Origin: Lepiota brunneoincarnata
Taxonomy: Eukaryota; Basidiomycota; Agaricomycetes; Agaricales; Agaricaceae
Length of the DNA: 64,000 nucleotides
Direction of reading: 5' to 3'
Assembly (NCBI GenBank): GCA_023014365.1
Contig: JAEBUN010000048.1
Coordinates: 1-64,000 of the forward strand
The notes beneath the pieces were generated by a model. That model made no database searches. It was not told the DNA's origin and saw only the letters and a list, made by a program, of their open reading frames with translations. The position numbers and the translations under genes are program-made. Positions within the stretch are counted from its first letter, which is position 1. Each line of letters opens with the position of its first letter. Of this stretch, positions 42,494-53,739 are shown piece by piece.

Positions 42494-42904
42494 GTGGATC
42501 ATGGCCACCGTGGGTCCCACCGTCGACAAGTTCTCACTACAGCTGTCTCCAATGACAGCCTCTTTGCCAAGCCCTCTGAAACTCCGCTTCAAAAACTCTG
42601 CAAGTTGCACATCACCCCCTTCTTCCCCATCAACAGCATTGTCAAAACCATTTCCAACCTCACTGGATCACCCATCGAGTCACTATCCATGCAATGCTAC
42701 GAGGACGATGTGGTTGATGTTTGTACTGCTTTGGAGGATTTTCTCACTCTCAAGCTTGAGCAGGGCTCTGAGTTTTATAAGCGGCTTGCAAGGATCGATG
42801 TTTCAGTCACCGCTGCCGGGTATGCTCTGACAGAAGGAGAGGTGGAGACAGAAGGAGAGGTGGAGGAGCGGGCGAGGACTGCAAAGAGATTGCAGGAATT
42901 ATGA
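42494..42904 (+). CDS. Hypothetical protein, partial (possible host gene remnant)
   Basis: An open stretch of up to 136 codons without a clear ATG. It reads SLFAKPSETPLQKLCKLHIT, then VKTISNLTGSPIESLSMQCY, then an acidic, glutamate-rich end. The hydrophobic spacing is weakly like a ubiquitin-like domain as in tubulin-folding cofactor B, but this is only a guess. An ATG at 42501 in another frame (MATVGPTVDK) could be a first exon or a sign of frameshift. Sequence after 42905 continues in GGC-rich repeats with no clear frame. It may be a degraded gene. Confidence 0.35.
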   Translation: MDHGHRGSHRRQVLTTAVSNDSLFAKPSETPLQKLCKLHITPFFPINSIVKTISNLTGSPIESLSMQCYEDDVVDVCTALEDFLTLKLEQGSEFYKRLARIDVSVTAAGYALTEGEVETEGEVEERARTAKRLQEL

Positions 42905-43163
42905 AGGTTGTCGAGTGCTGTGGGCAACTATGGCCTTGACCAGTGACCTGTTGCGAGCTCAAGGGGGGCTCGCATGTCGTTTGTGGTCAAGATGGGTGTT
43001 GATATTGGCAAGGGTGGCGGTGGCGGCGGCCAAGTTCCTCAGCTGCTGCTGCCGCTGCTGCTACTTCAGCTATACCTATTGGAAAAGCTAGGTCAATGAC
43101 AATCTACTAGGCACTTTGTTTTGTGACTATAATTTGTGGACACTTTTTTCATGCATCCCTTTA

Positions 43164-43690
43164 TCATAACATATCAAATATATTCCCGTTTCCCCTGCGA
43201 ACACTATTCCAGGCCGCCGCAATGGCTTGTCTTCTTCCTTCCTCATGAGCTTCTTTTTCCTTTTGTAACCTTAGTTCTTTTTCTTGTAACCTTAGTTCTT
43301 TTTCTTGTATTTTTGCCCTTTCTGCCGCTTTCGCGCTTATTTTCCTTAATTCCTTGTCACGTGTCCTTTTTTCTCTTCGTGCCCGGTCGTGCTCTTTGCG
43401 TGCTGCTGCTCGTGCCTTTCGTTCCATTGTTGTGAATTTACGCCCCGTCTTCATCCTCTCTTGCTGCGTTTTTGCCTCCAACTTTTCTACCTCCCCTTTC
43501 TTGATGTTCTACTGTTGGCATCAATCAACAGATCAAAGGAGAAATGAGATTCAGTCATGCCGGTTTTGCTTTGCGATTCGCCCTTTCTTGGTCCCTGTCT
43601 TCCTGCACAGATTTCTGCATCTTTTGTGTTGATACCCCTGATAGCTCTACTTGCACGATCTTCTACTGCTGGCATCAACCAGCAGATCAA
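43164..43690 (-). CDS. Charged coiled-coil protein, small, unknown
   Basis: The main frame, 43164-43481 minus, encodes 105 residues that are almost entirely Lys/Arg/Glu. It includes a tandem EKELRLQEKELRLQ unit, encoded by a 20-bp direct repeat at about 43255-43310. This predicts a long single helix or coiled coil. An upstream frame, 43487-43690, may add a spliced N-terminus; that DNA holds a 125-bp direct duplication (TTTGATCTGTTGATTGATGC and its variant). A TATATAAACC box lies upstream near 43875 on this strand. The family is unknown. A basic ORF at 53533-53736 has the same setting. Confidence 0.4.
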
Positions 43691-44205
43691 TGTAGAAATG
43701 ACATTCAGTCATACCGTGGGTTCGAATGTCTTACCAACGTCTGTGGGATAATATCCATACCAATCCATTGTAGAATGGTCAAGTTATGGACAGGATTTTG
43801 GAAGAGGCAAGAGAGTGCTGGAGCTTTTTGCTTCTGTAATTCCTCTGTTTCTTCACTAGCCAAGGGTTTATATACCATTGACCCATGTTGTCTGGAACTG
43901 TGATTTTATTGGGTGCTCGGACATGCAATCACATGCGACCTAGAATGAGTTGTGAGCTTCAATTGTTATCACAAATGGGGATGCGATTTTTTGTTGGTTG
44001 TCGTCAATAAGTGGGCACCGAGACTAACCCTGGGGCCGGGCCCAATCCGGCATATTTTGTGCACCTGGCTCACCTGGCTTCAGTGGTTATTTGCATGTCC
44101 GAGCACTCAAATTTCTCAGGTGTATCCAATATCCAGCCTCACGAGAGTCTACAGGATTAAAGTTTGTTGAAACGCGAGTTTTAGCTCGCTCGTTGTACTC
44201 AGGTA
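43520..44205. repeat. Dispersed repeat, copy 1
   Basis: It aligns over several hundred bases with 53740-54275 (for example CGAGAGTCTACAGGATTAAAG against TGAGAGTCTACAGGACTGAAG), with many substitutions and small gaps. In both places it lies just upstream of a basic or coiled ORF on the minus strand and carries a TATA box pointing that way. Confidence 0.6.
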
Positions 44206-45281
44206 GAGAGATAACTCGACTGAAATCCAATACTTCCATTTGGATCCTAGTGATGCGTGAGACATATGCTTGTCTTGACGTGATACTCTGCGTAAATATT
44301 CTCCTTAAGTTTACGAGGCGTAGATAAGTTTTATCAAAATGTATTGGGCATGAAGTGCTATCCGCTTCAAATTGCTCCCCCTTCTCGTTCGGGGTGGTTA
44401 TCTGTTTTGTTTGAGTTTATCATTCCCTGGTGCTCCATAGCTGTTTGTTTGTTTGTTTGTTTTTCTGGAGGACGGAGGTTGTTCGAGATTCGAGTGGGAT
44501 CATCAGTGAGTTTAAAAACTACTATACTTCACCCTTGATTGAAGGTCCCCCCCGATTGCCGCTTTCTCCCTTAATCCTTTCAGAATCTCACCAAATTTGG
44601 GATATGAATTAGTGGCAATGTCAATACCACATTTCAATTTGATTTATCGAAAACAGTTCAAGCCGAGTCCCGTATCGGAGTGTGATTATCATGATGATAT
44701 CAGTGCCACAGCAAGCAACGTCTGGCGCGCGTCTGCAGTTCAGACATGGCTTCGGCGAGGGTGCGACTGTGATGTGGGGATCGAAGTGAGTTAACACACT
44801 CCTTGTGCCCTGCTACATGATTCCCATAGGTTTGTGACTATATGTTGGCCATCCTGGACTGGACCCCGGACCCAGGGTAACCGACACACGGCGCTTGCAA
44901 GCTCACCCACTAAGCACGTCAGCTCTCTGACAGTAGGGTGAGGGACGCTTCTGGTTTCTGTGGTGCACCGCCAGTGCTTCATTATGCCCAAGGGAGTGGC
45001 CATCGGTGTCATCGACGCCCTACAGCCACACACTCCGCACGCCCCCTTCCATTCGGAGATGTGTAGCCCGGCGGGCCAAGTTCCGGTGGCTACTCAGAGA
45101 CGACAGGCGTCCTCGACTCTATTCAAGCTCTAGAGGTTAATATTACTTCAAGCTTGGAACCGCGAACTCTTGACAAGTTTACATTTTGAACGTCGAGCAT
45201 GCAGAGTGGTGTGCGTGTATCTTATCTATCTTATAAACTTCCTGGCTGGGTTCTCACTGAATACAATTCACCTAACGGGCC
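44206..45281. other. Intergenic stretch without recognised gene
   Basis: I see no supported coding region, RNA gene or mobile element here. Short open frames lack domains and plausible splice partners. Confidence 0.4.
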
Positions 45282-45885
45282 AATGACAGCGATACCTTTT
45301 TGGGCTATCATGTTGACCCTTTCTGCTAGCCGATATCGTGATATCTGCAAGAGGATGGCCAAAGATTTAAGACTCAGTGATATGACGCTGTCTGAAGCAC
45401 GAGTACCCCTGTTCGTCGTGTATATTTAACAAGGGGCTGATGCAACTGGGGGAAGTGGCTGCTATCATCCGGGCAGGGGTGAGGAACAGGAGCCGATTGT
45501 GGGTGAAATCCGTTGTAACCAGTGGGTTGGGCAAGGATGCTCTGAGGGTTGTGGAAGCCATCCGAACGCATGCAAAAATGGGCCACAAGCGAACGATGAC
45601 AAGGGCTCGAGGGAAGGGAAAGGCAGAGAAGCGTTGTGTTGTGAAGGCGATGGATTGGTACCGTGAATTCTGGCTGATCAATCAGCATCGTCAGAAATGC
45701 GTACTTAGTAGGGAATCAGATGTGAATCAAATGTGGCAGTAGATATACACTACGAACAGGGGTACTCGCACTTCGGGCGGCGCCACATCGCTAAGTCTTA
45801 ATTCTTCATGCATTCCCTTGCGGATACCACGATTTCGGCTAGCAGAAAGGGGCAATATGATAGCCCAAAAAGCTATCGCTGACAT
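45282..45885. repeat. Inverted repeat with 145-bp arms and 314-bp spacer
   Basis: 45282-45426 and 45741-45885 are reverse complements at most positions (for example TTTTTGGGCTATCAT and TTTCTGCTAGCCGA). The spacer contains a 100-codon ORF. A transcript would fold into a long hairpin. Confidence 0.75.
45440..45742 (+). CDS. Hypothetical ORF in the spacer of the inverted repeat
   Basis: A 100-codon ORF (MQLGEVAAIIRAGVRNRSRL...) with a basic middle (KMGHKRTMTRARGKGK) fills the spacer almost exactly and ends at the start of the right arm. No domain is recognised. The fit to the spacer is the only argument for it; it may be chance. Confidence 0.25.
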   Translation: MQLGEVAAIIRAGVRNRSRLWVKSVVTSGLGKDALRVVEAIRTHAKMGHKRTMTRARGKGKAEKRCVVKAMDWYREFWLINQHRQKCVLSRESDVNQMWQ

Positions 45886-46824
45886 TATGTCGGGTGGCAC
45901 TCCACTTAGAGTATTATTTTGTTGTGTAGTTGTCCCTACGATTCTAGGAAACCACCCTACAACTTCTTATCAGAAGTATTGCTATTGACAGGCTGATTCT
46001 GATTACGTTGAAGGCTCACAATCTCAAGTGAGATTTCGGAACATCCCACGACTCGGAGGTGGCTGGAATACCAATCATCCCTAACGTTTGTTCGAATAAT
46101 CACCAAGTTCTGTGCTTTCTCCCCCCCCTTTCTCATGAGTAGCCATAGATATCTCTGGAGAGGGAGCCAGGGACTCTAGCCCAGGTTCTCAGAATTTTTT
46201 TGACAGTGCGGCTAGACGTCCGTCCAACTTATCACACGTGGCTTTATTCTCAGTAGCGTGTGCGCCACGCTCCGAACTAAGAGGTCGTAGGGTGGTGCGA
46301 AGGTGAGGCTAGGAACGTCAGTTTGATCAAAGGGAAAACGGAATCAGTCGGTCTGTAAGCATCAATGGTTCAGGGGAGGAGGGCAGGTATCACTACACCC
46401 CCTGGCTGGTGCCTTCCACCGCCCCAGGCTTTCAAAGTACGTCCGAGAATGAAGCCAAAGGAAAGTCATACTCCAGTTTATAATCAAGGGGGCCTTCTAG
46501 TCTAGGCATGATCCTCGGCGCATCCTCGGGCTCGCCATCAACATCAAACATTCGAGCTGCCAGCCATCTACAAGGAAGTCTAGGGCAGAGATGTGCGGTT
46601 ACTTGCAGCTGAAAAGGGGAAGGTTCGAGTGGCTACTCCCTACTCTTCGTGATGGCGATGATGCCTTGGTGAAGTCACCTGTTCCATAGCCAGACCTAGC
46701 TCTTATGCTTCTATCGAGTGCAATGGCCGTGGCTTCGTTGTCAGACATTAGCCCCTCCACATTGGTATGTAACCCCGCAGGGGGGTCAGGTACGAACCGA
46801 TTTCATAGTTCCAGTCTCTCAACG
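45886..46824. other. Intergenic stretch without recognised gene
   Basis: No convincing coding region. It probably contains the promoter of the nuclease-like gene starting at 46825. Confidence 0.35.
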
Positions 46825-47855
46825 ATGATACAGGGAGCTCTCCTAATTGCTTGGTTCACGCTCTTAACCTGTATTGTGGCAGACTCTGTAGAGTGCGATC
46901 CTTGATTTCATCTGCGACATGATGCTGACCGCTGTTCCTGGGCTTTAGTGATATTAAAGATGTGCTTGATAATCTCACCGACGATATTCTCACTGCCTCT
47001 GTAAATCCGGTATATAATATCGACTGCTCGAAGTATGGCACCCACCTACATCGCCAGCTACGATGCCCCTGATGACTCCGACCAGGTATCCAAATGTTTG
47101 CCTTAACTGGTGCCACTTCGCCTACTGTAAGACTTCCTGTTAAGAGATTCAAAGCGACAAATAACTCAGGAGATCCACACAAAGGCAAAACTAAGAACAC
47201 GAACCCGTGGACGATCACAGTCGATCGAGGCGCAGTAATTAGTCCCGATGAATGTAGTCTGATCCCCAACCCCCGAGCTCGGTGGCTTGGCGCGAAGTCG
47301 AATTGCGGTGCGTGCCATTATTTCTCAGGTTTCCTCTGCGTCTCGTTTGAAGCCCGACACATGTGCCCAAAGGCTGGGGTTGCGATAGGCAACGTAGGAT
47401 GCAGGCGATGAAGGAGGTGCATATACTCCTGTGAGGTGTTTGCCCTCCGCCGAAATCTTGGGTAAGAAGACTGGATCGTGTGGGTACAAGTTGTATTCTC
47501 TGCTCATTTTATTATTTGTTTCATCAAGGCGAGAGGGCGGCTTGGGTTGGCTTCATCGGTCGGTCTTAATCGGGTTCTGGTGGGAGCCAAGATGAATAAC
47601 GTATTTCACTAGACATGCCTGGTGCTACGATTGCAAACGGTGCCAAGGTCGACGTTCAACTTGGTGTGTACGGCTCGTCGCGAATTCGTGTTAAGAGTCC
47701 AGTGCTCAACCTGTTGGTCCTTAGTTTTCCCTCTTGGCACCGCAGTACCAGGCTATTGTGGACCGTTGGCGAACACGCCTACCGCAGCCGGATGCACACC
47801 TGTTGTCCAAAGCTATCCAGCTGGTGTTGCTGCAGATGGGGCTCGCCAGTACTGA
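46825..47855 (+). pseudogene. Secreted NucA/NucB-like nuclease, paralog 1 (probably damaged)
   Basis: ATG at 46825 opens a signal peptide (MIQGALLIAWFTLLTCIVAD). Exons are separated by short introns: VNPVYNIDCSK, GTATGG...GACCAG, YPNVCLNWCHFAY, GTAAGA...CTCAG, then KTKNTNPWTITVDRG. Later parts read GDEGGAYTPVRCLP and end in VAADGARQY at TGA 47855. The layout and the DEGG-type segment recall fungal extracellular DNases of the NucA/NucB family. Near 47380 the CDE-type segment is out of frame (CDRQRRMQ), so this copy may be broken. A related gene lies at 51350-52411 on the same strand. Confidence 0.5.
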
Positions 47856-47953
47856 AGTGGAGTCTGGGAAGAAATTGGAATGATTTATTGGGGAAAGCGA
47901 AGTATCAGAAGTTTGTATGCCTCATGTACTTGTATGTGTGTGTAAGATCTGGG

Positions 47954-48780
47954 TTAGTTATTTACGCTCAAGCTCCACTCAGACTTGACTGCAAACCCAA
48001 GCTCCTCCCACATATCCAAACTCCTCGGAAACTTCTCAATATACTTCTTCACATACTGCGTCATCTCCTGCACCCACTCCTTCCCGGTATACCTCTCCAC
48101 CCTCCTCACCCTCGCTGCATACTCATTCACTCCCAAATCCAACAACTCTGCAATATCCTCCTCATCATCCGGCACCTTGGCCCTCATACGCTGGCGACGG
48201 TCAGTCCCATGTTCCGCCCATGACCTGACCTTCAGCATCAACAAGGGCAGGAACGGCATCAGGGGTATGTCCGCAAAATGCTTATCGTAATGGATTTTCG
48301 CCTGGGGAACGGGGGGAATGCCGAGGATGCCAGGGTGGAGAAGGTCGACTTTGCATGCTCGGTGACCATGCTCCTCAGGTCCATATTGTGGGCTGAGGGT
48401 GCACCATAAAATTTGATGTGTTGCTTCGGGGTCCTTGGATGGAACGAGGTAAAAGTCGGAGTTGTTATCAGCGATCAGGAGTTTGATATCTTCAATTTCA
48501 GAGGCGCTTGCGTTGAGGACGACAACGTCTACGTCCTGTATATCAGCTCTGGTACGTCAAACAGCTGTTTAGTTGCAGGAGGTAGGTGGGGGAGGGGTTG
48601 TGTGTACGGTTCCATGGAGGAGTGACTCACGTTTGGATTGCGATTCTCAGCTCCGTAGATCGCATTTGCGGTACTTCCGATGAGACAGCAGTTGAGGTCT
48701 TGTTCTGCTAAAACCCTGACCACGGCCTTAGCAGTCCTCTGGATTTCTTTCGCTGTCGGGGTATATGGTTTAGGTGGCAT
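47954..48780 (-). CDS. Nucleotidyltransferase-fold protein, two exons, intact
   Basis: Exon 1 is 48780-48631 and exon 2 is 48535-47954. The intron is GTGAGT...GCTGATATACAG. Together they give a 243-residue protein from MPPKPYTPTAKEIQRTAKAV. The motif CLIGSTANAIYGAENRNPN joins across the intron to DVDVVVLNAS. A GS motif followed by DxD is the metal- and nucleotide-binding signature of the polymerase-beta superfamily (minimal or AbiEii-like nucleotidyltransferases). A third acidic residue may be in CKVDLLHPG. The C-terminus is helical and charged. There is no stop or shift, and the sequence differs in style from the surrounding repeats, so I read it as a real host gene. The substrate is unknown. 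Confidence 0.8.
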
Positions 48781-49073
48781 TTTGAGCCCTAGTATGCCAT
48801 CGATGGGAGAGTTGTTGTCAGATAAACAAGAATAGGTTATGTGTACCTGTTTGTTCACAACTTTGAAGACAACCAGTATAAATGTCTAAATTATATGCAG
48901 AAGCCTCTAAGGCGAATATTCCTCATGGTAAGCGAGAAAGGAGGGGAGGGTGTACCGGGGAAAGAACAGAAATAGGTGGCAAAGGTTCGTTTCGAGCAAA
49001 AGCTATCCGAGAACGCAAGCGGCAAAAACGACTAAAAAATGTTCACACTCAATAGAACCCATCTAAACATTTA

Positions 49074-49937
49074 TCACTCTGCCGTTTCCTGCCAGTTCGA
49101 TACATCTGTTATTCCCATTGGTATTTCCCGAACCCAGCCCCCCCGTCCATCCCGGCCGCCATTGATCAGGTCTTCCAGTGCTGCAGTGGGGGCAGGTTCG
49201 GTGATATAGCGGGTCCTTTGCGGTTCAACAAGTTGCTGTTCAAGGTCGAGACGGATTTTCCAATACTGGGCTACCGCAACCCGCTCCTGTTCCTGCTGGT
49301 CCCTCCTCTCCTGCATTTCTTGCATTGTGGCGTCTTACAGGAGCTTCAGGTACTTTGCGATACCAGCCAAGGGGTTTACTTCATCGGGTTCTTCTTTCCC
49401 TGATTTGCGTATGACTTTTGCCGGTCGGGTGTCGGAGAGGTCGTCGTGGGACTCGTTTTCTGACCCGGATGTAGACTCTTGTCGTGCATGTTCCTTTCCT
49501 ACTGTGACTCTACTTTTTATGGATCGTCGCGGACCCGCTAGTGGGCATTTGACTTTGTTGGCCGAACAAACAAGGCAGCTGTTATATTCGCGATTGGTGG
49601 TGTCCTGGACCCAGCAACTATTGCAGTTACCACAATTCTTGATGGGCTTGACAAATTGCTTGCCGTCTGCATACGCGTGGCCATCCGGTGCAGGTTTTGG
49701 CTTGGTCATTTGTTCATCAATTATTCCGCTTCTTAACAAATATTGAACTCACATCCCTATAATTGGCAGTGTTGCCCCAGCGCTTGACGGCTTCCTCGAC
49801 ACTGAGGGTTTTTGGGGCCGCTTCAATAAGCCCATCGCTGCAGATTTTGACTTCGTGCTAGGGGAAGGTGTCGGCTCGACATCGTCATCATCAAGTTCAG
49901 TTATCATTGCCTTTGAAGTCGGTCCTGCACTTTTCAA
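49074..49937 (-). CDS. Cysteine-cluster protein, spliced, unknown function
   Basis: The first exon, on the minus strand, has an acidic region with DDDD and ends EEAVKRWGNTANYRD at a GTGAGT donor (about 49752). The intron ends near 49682 (TATGCAG). The next exon reads GKQFVKPIKNCGNCNSCWV, then C-X2-C-X6-C (CLVCSANKVKC), a possible zinc-binding cluster, and a Ser/Glu-rich tail. A final helical, glutamine-rich part lies at 49325-49074. The cluster hints at nucleic-acid binding. Exact exon borders are uncertain and no named family is recognised. Confidence 0.5.
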
Positions 49938-49989
49938 TTGTCGAAATCGAGTAATGAGAATACTTATGCAGAGTCACACGTCAAGACTA

Positions 49990-51349
49990 GGATTTATATT
50001 GGATCACTAGGATTCAAACAGGAAGACCAATTTGCGTCTACCAGAGACAACGAGTGAGTATGTTACGCACCCGGGGTTTAAACAAGAAGGTTTGATCCCA
50101 GTAGGGCTACCTCTCTACCTAAGTACGATGAGAGCCATGTACCACTATTTTATGTAGGAATTTAGAGCGATCGTAGTTGCTAACTAAACCATAGTAGGAG
50201 TTCAATCGTCTACCCACAGTGTCCATGAGAAATGTCAAATGGGATTATAGGGAACACAAAAGAAATAATAAACATCGAGCTGTGCACTCGATATTCAACA
50301 TCAAGCTCATCCGAAGCATTTGATGAACGAGGCTTAGACGGTTATACTTGGTTAAGGTCTGGTAGAGGGACACTTCTAGCACTAGATGGGTTTCTCATGG
50401 CACTAGCGGTTGAGAGATGTCAATGATAGACACCGAATTATGACCCTGCTCTGGTGAGTAACAGGTTTGGATGGGTATAGAGAAGAGGCGAAAACAGAAG
50501 TACGGGCCGTCCAGTAAGTCAGGGAACTGACCTTGGTTAACGACACTCAAGTGGATGTTCTACGAGAAGCTATTCTTCTTAATGCGGCTGGGCTCACTAT
50601 CTTGACGCTAATTCCGGGCAGTCGTTCTATACCCTCACCACACGGCCAACAAAGATGCACTAATGTCAGGCACATATTTTAATATGGCATCGCACCGTGA
50701 ATGACTGCCAATTGTAGGTCGTGCCTCTTTCAGTTAAGCATTGCGGAGCAGAAGACTAGTCTTCTAGGTTCTTCAGGGCAAGCCATAGACTGTATCCGAG
50801 GAACTAATCAATCTTACAGCACTGCCTAATAACAAAAGGCTCGGCAGCATTGGGACTAGGACAAACTCCATATGGAGCCCATATGTCTAGTAATGTAGGC
50901 CACAGCGGGGCGGTAGGGTGGTAAGAAGACGAATGTGAGGGCAGCAGGAAAGTTAGTCTAGAGAATGACGTTGGGCTATAGGCATTAGTAACAGGAAGCG
51001 CTGCCAGTGCCATCGCATTACCTCTCATCTGTACCTTGTACCACATCTTAGCACGACTGCATTCGAAGCCAAGGAACATATTGTAGTTGTGCGAATGGTA
51101 GAGGCAGGTTCGAAGGAGCAATTTGAATATAGGGGCTTACCAAGTGATGAGCCTCAGCCTCAGCAGCTATTCGCAAAGAAGCTAGAATGACCACCAAGCC
51201 GTTCTAGATGGCCGTTGGATCAGCTTGCTTCTATTAGAGCACAATAGCCATAGGGGTCTATCATTAGGTGCTTGTAGTGGTATATAGTCCAGTAGAGGAC
51301 ATTCTCATGATCTGCAGAAAACAGGCCCCTGCAGTTTAAGCTCCTGAAG
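49990..51349. other. Intergenic stretch without recognised gene
   Basis: About 1.36 kb with only short open frames. I see no domain, repeat family or RNA gene in it. Confidence 0.35.
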
Positions 51350-52411
51350 ATGTTGAAAGCTCTTCTTGTCGCTCTATTCTCCCTCGTCGTTTGCATTGCA
51401 GGGGTAGCTATCAAGTGCCCATTCTCAATGGCTTGCCTTGCGGCCGTGATGCTGATCGTTACACCCCAGTGATCTTATGGATTTGCTCAACGAGTTGAGT
51501 ATCAGCGGCGAGGCTCTTGCTCCTGAGGCGAACCCCGTGTACAATATTGATTGCTCAAGGTATCACACTGGCCTCCATCTTACTCTACTGCCACCCTACT
51601 GACCTCGGATCAGGTATCCGAATGTCTGCCTTAATTGGTGTTACTTCGTCTACTGTGAGTTTTATTACCATCAAACGATTTCATGGCTCAAGTAACTCAC
51701 ACGAACCACTGCTAGGCAAAACCAAAAAAGCTAACCCCTGGACGGTTACTGTCAACCGAAGTGCAAACCTCCGTCCGCAATCGGACTGCAAGTCCCCCAA
51801 CAGGTGCAGTGCAACGACCCCCCAGACTGGATGGCCCAAAAACCCGAACACCAGTATGTACATACATATATGCTACATTTCAACTGAGTGCCTCTGGCAT
51901 GCTGGTTTTTTCTAAATTTGACACGGATCCACGAAGGCTGGAGCTGTGATGAGCAACCAAAGAATACAAATGACGAAGGAGGCATATTTGCTGCTACCAG
52001 GTGCATGCCTTCCGGTGAAAATTCGGGTACGTATGAAGAGTGTGAACAAAGTGGTAAAATTCTCGGTGCTTATTTTTATTTCCTTCCAAGGCGAGGGAGC
52101 CACTTGGGCAGGCTTCATCAGTAAGTCTTCTTTGGCGAGAGGACCGGATGAGGACTAACGGCGTTCCGATTAGACAAGTCCGGTGCTATGATTGCGAATG
52201 GTGTAAAAGTGGACGTTAAACTAGGTGTGTAGTTTGAATTCCCATGGCGATTCCTTGTGTTGATTCTGCTGATCCCTTAGTTTTCCCTGGTGGTACCAAA
52301 GCAACAGGTGATTGCGGGCCACTGGCGAGCCCGCCTACCCGATCTATATGTGCGGCTCCTGTTCAGAGCAATTTGGCAGGTGTCGCCCAAAATGGACCTC
52401 GCCAGCGCTGA
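51350..52411 (+). CDS. Secreted NucA/NucB-like nuclease, paralog 2
   Basis: ATG at 51350 gives a strong signal peptide (MLKALLVALFSLVVCIAGVA). After a likely first intron, SISGEALAPEANPVYNIDCS leads to an intron GTATCA...CTGAC...GATCAG, then YPNVCLNWCYFVYC. Further exons give KTKKANPWTVTVNRS, CDEQPKNTNDEGGIFAATRC, EGATWAGFI and SGAMIANGVKVDVKLG, ending NLAGVAQNGPRQR at TGA 52411. The C-D-E segment with downstream EGG matches the catalytic layout of NucA/NucB DNases. The paired cysteines suit an extracellular enzyme that would degrade DNA outside the cell. Some exon borders are uncertain. Confidence 0.55.
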
Positions 52412-53532
52412 GGTGTAGTCAAGAAGTTGAAGTAGAGATAGAAAGGACTTCGTCCTAGTACTTGTTCTCAGTCAGGAAGTGAAGTTTTGTGGGAAGTTTG
52501 TACGCCTTCCCTGTATTTGTATCCTAACATCCTGATTCTATGAATGCATAAGATCCGGGGGAATTTTCGGTTTAGCACTCAGGGTCTGCATCCAAGGTCT
52601 GCTCTGCAACCACCGCCCTAAGCATTATTATTTGAATGATAGGATCACAATATTTTTACAAGGCAGATGCACACAGGGTCACGGCCAGATTCTGTAGAAT
52701 GAGATTTTCGCCCGCGACCAGCTTAGACCATAGTTCAACTCATTGGTGTCCTTTAGGTAGATACTAGCCCACTCGACCTCGAGCTATACTGTTTTCGAAG
52801 TGGGTGCTCCTAGGACGACAAGTCATTCTCGCTGTACTTGAAGAGATTAAATGTCTCGTTCTAACGAGTAACAGACCAGGGGTTAATAGCAAGGGGATCA
52901 TACGGACGGGCAGCTTGAACCTCAAGCGAAGGGTGACCAAACAGAAGCAAACAGGACTATTTGGCAGCATCATCATGTCCTCCTAAGCAATCTCTTCCTA
53001 CGGAGCCCAAGATTTACGTCACCACCGCCCTTCAAGCTTCATCCTGCAGACAGTCCACGCCCTCGCCAACACTGGCCAGACACCCGGGCTTGCGTCCCTG
53101 CCCGTTTTAGAGTATGTCTCTCTTTTGTCGAGGATTAACGTCGGGACATCTGGTCCATGACGTTCCGCTCGTCATACAAGGAGTATGCGAGGAGCACCTG
53201 AGTACGGTTGCTCCTCAGTTAAGGAGTAATAAGTTTCACCGTTTTCTACATGTTTTAAACTTTTTTGCCTGGAGTCTAGGTTTCGTCCCTCGAACTCCAG
53301 ACTCCAGTAATAAATCTTCGCTTGATTATCTACACTCTGCGCAAATGTCTCAGCGACATCTTTCCATGTTCTTCACTACATTCTGACCTCTCTCCAGTCC
53401 AATAATCTACCCAGAAAATGTCTCGAAACTTCTCTCTCTGAATTCCCTCCCTCAAACAATGTGATCAAACGACGTGATCCCTTGGTTTTCGAAGCCCTGT
53501 AATCGTTTCGCCGATCACACTCGCCCCTTGTT
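52412..53532. other. Intergenic stretch without a convincing gene
   Basis: A readable stretch at about 53005-53115 (SFILQTVHALANTGQTPGLA) could be an exon remnant, but I find no start or partner exons. Confidence 0.3.
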
Positions 53533-53736
53533 TCACCGTGTTTCGCTTTGTTTCAGTTGGTTTTGGCTTGTTTCATTCTGAGTCTCACCACTCTTCTTCG
53601 AACGCATTTGCCTCTGAGCATCATTTCCCAGCCGTGAGAATCTCTTCAGGCGTGCCACTCGTGTCCTGGGTGGCTCTGGTCCCTTTCTTTTTTTTTGTTT
53701 TGTTTTTTGTGCCCCTTGTTTTGATGCTTCCACCAT
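53533..53736 (-). CDS. Small basic ORF, unknown
   Basis: 67 codons, very rich in Lys, Arg, Gln and Ser (KQGAQKTKQKKRKGPEPPRT). It lies downstream of dispersed-repeat copy 2, as the coiled-coil ORF at 43164-43481 lies downstream of copy 1. The two may be fragments of one duplicated gene whose promoter is the repeat. No domain is recognised. Confidence 0.3.
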   Translation of the reverse strand: MVEASKQGAQKTKQKKRKGPEPPRTRVARLKRFSRLGNDAQRQMRSKKSGETQNETSQNQLKQSETR

Positions 53737-53739
53737 CTG

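Noticed and set aside
44860..45130. GC-richer stretch considered as an rRNA or tRNA fragment
   Set aside because: No recognisable 5S or other RNA motif could be read.
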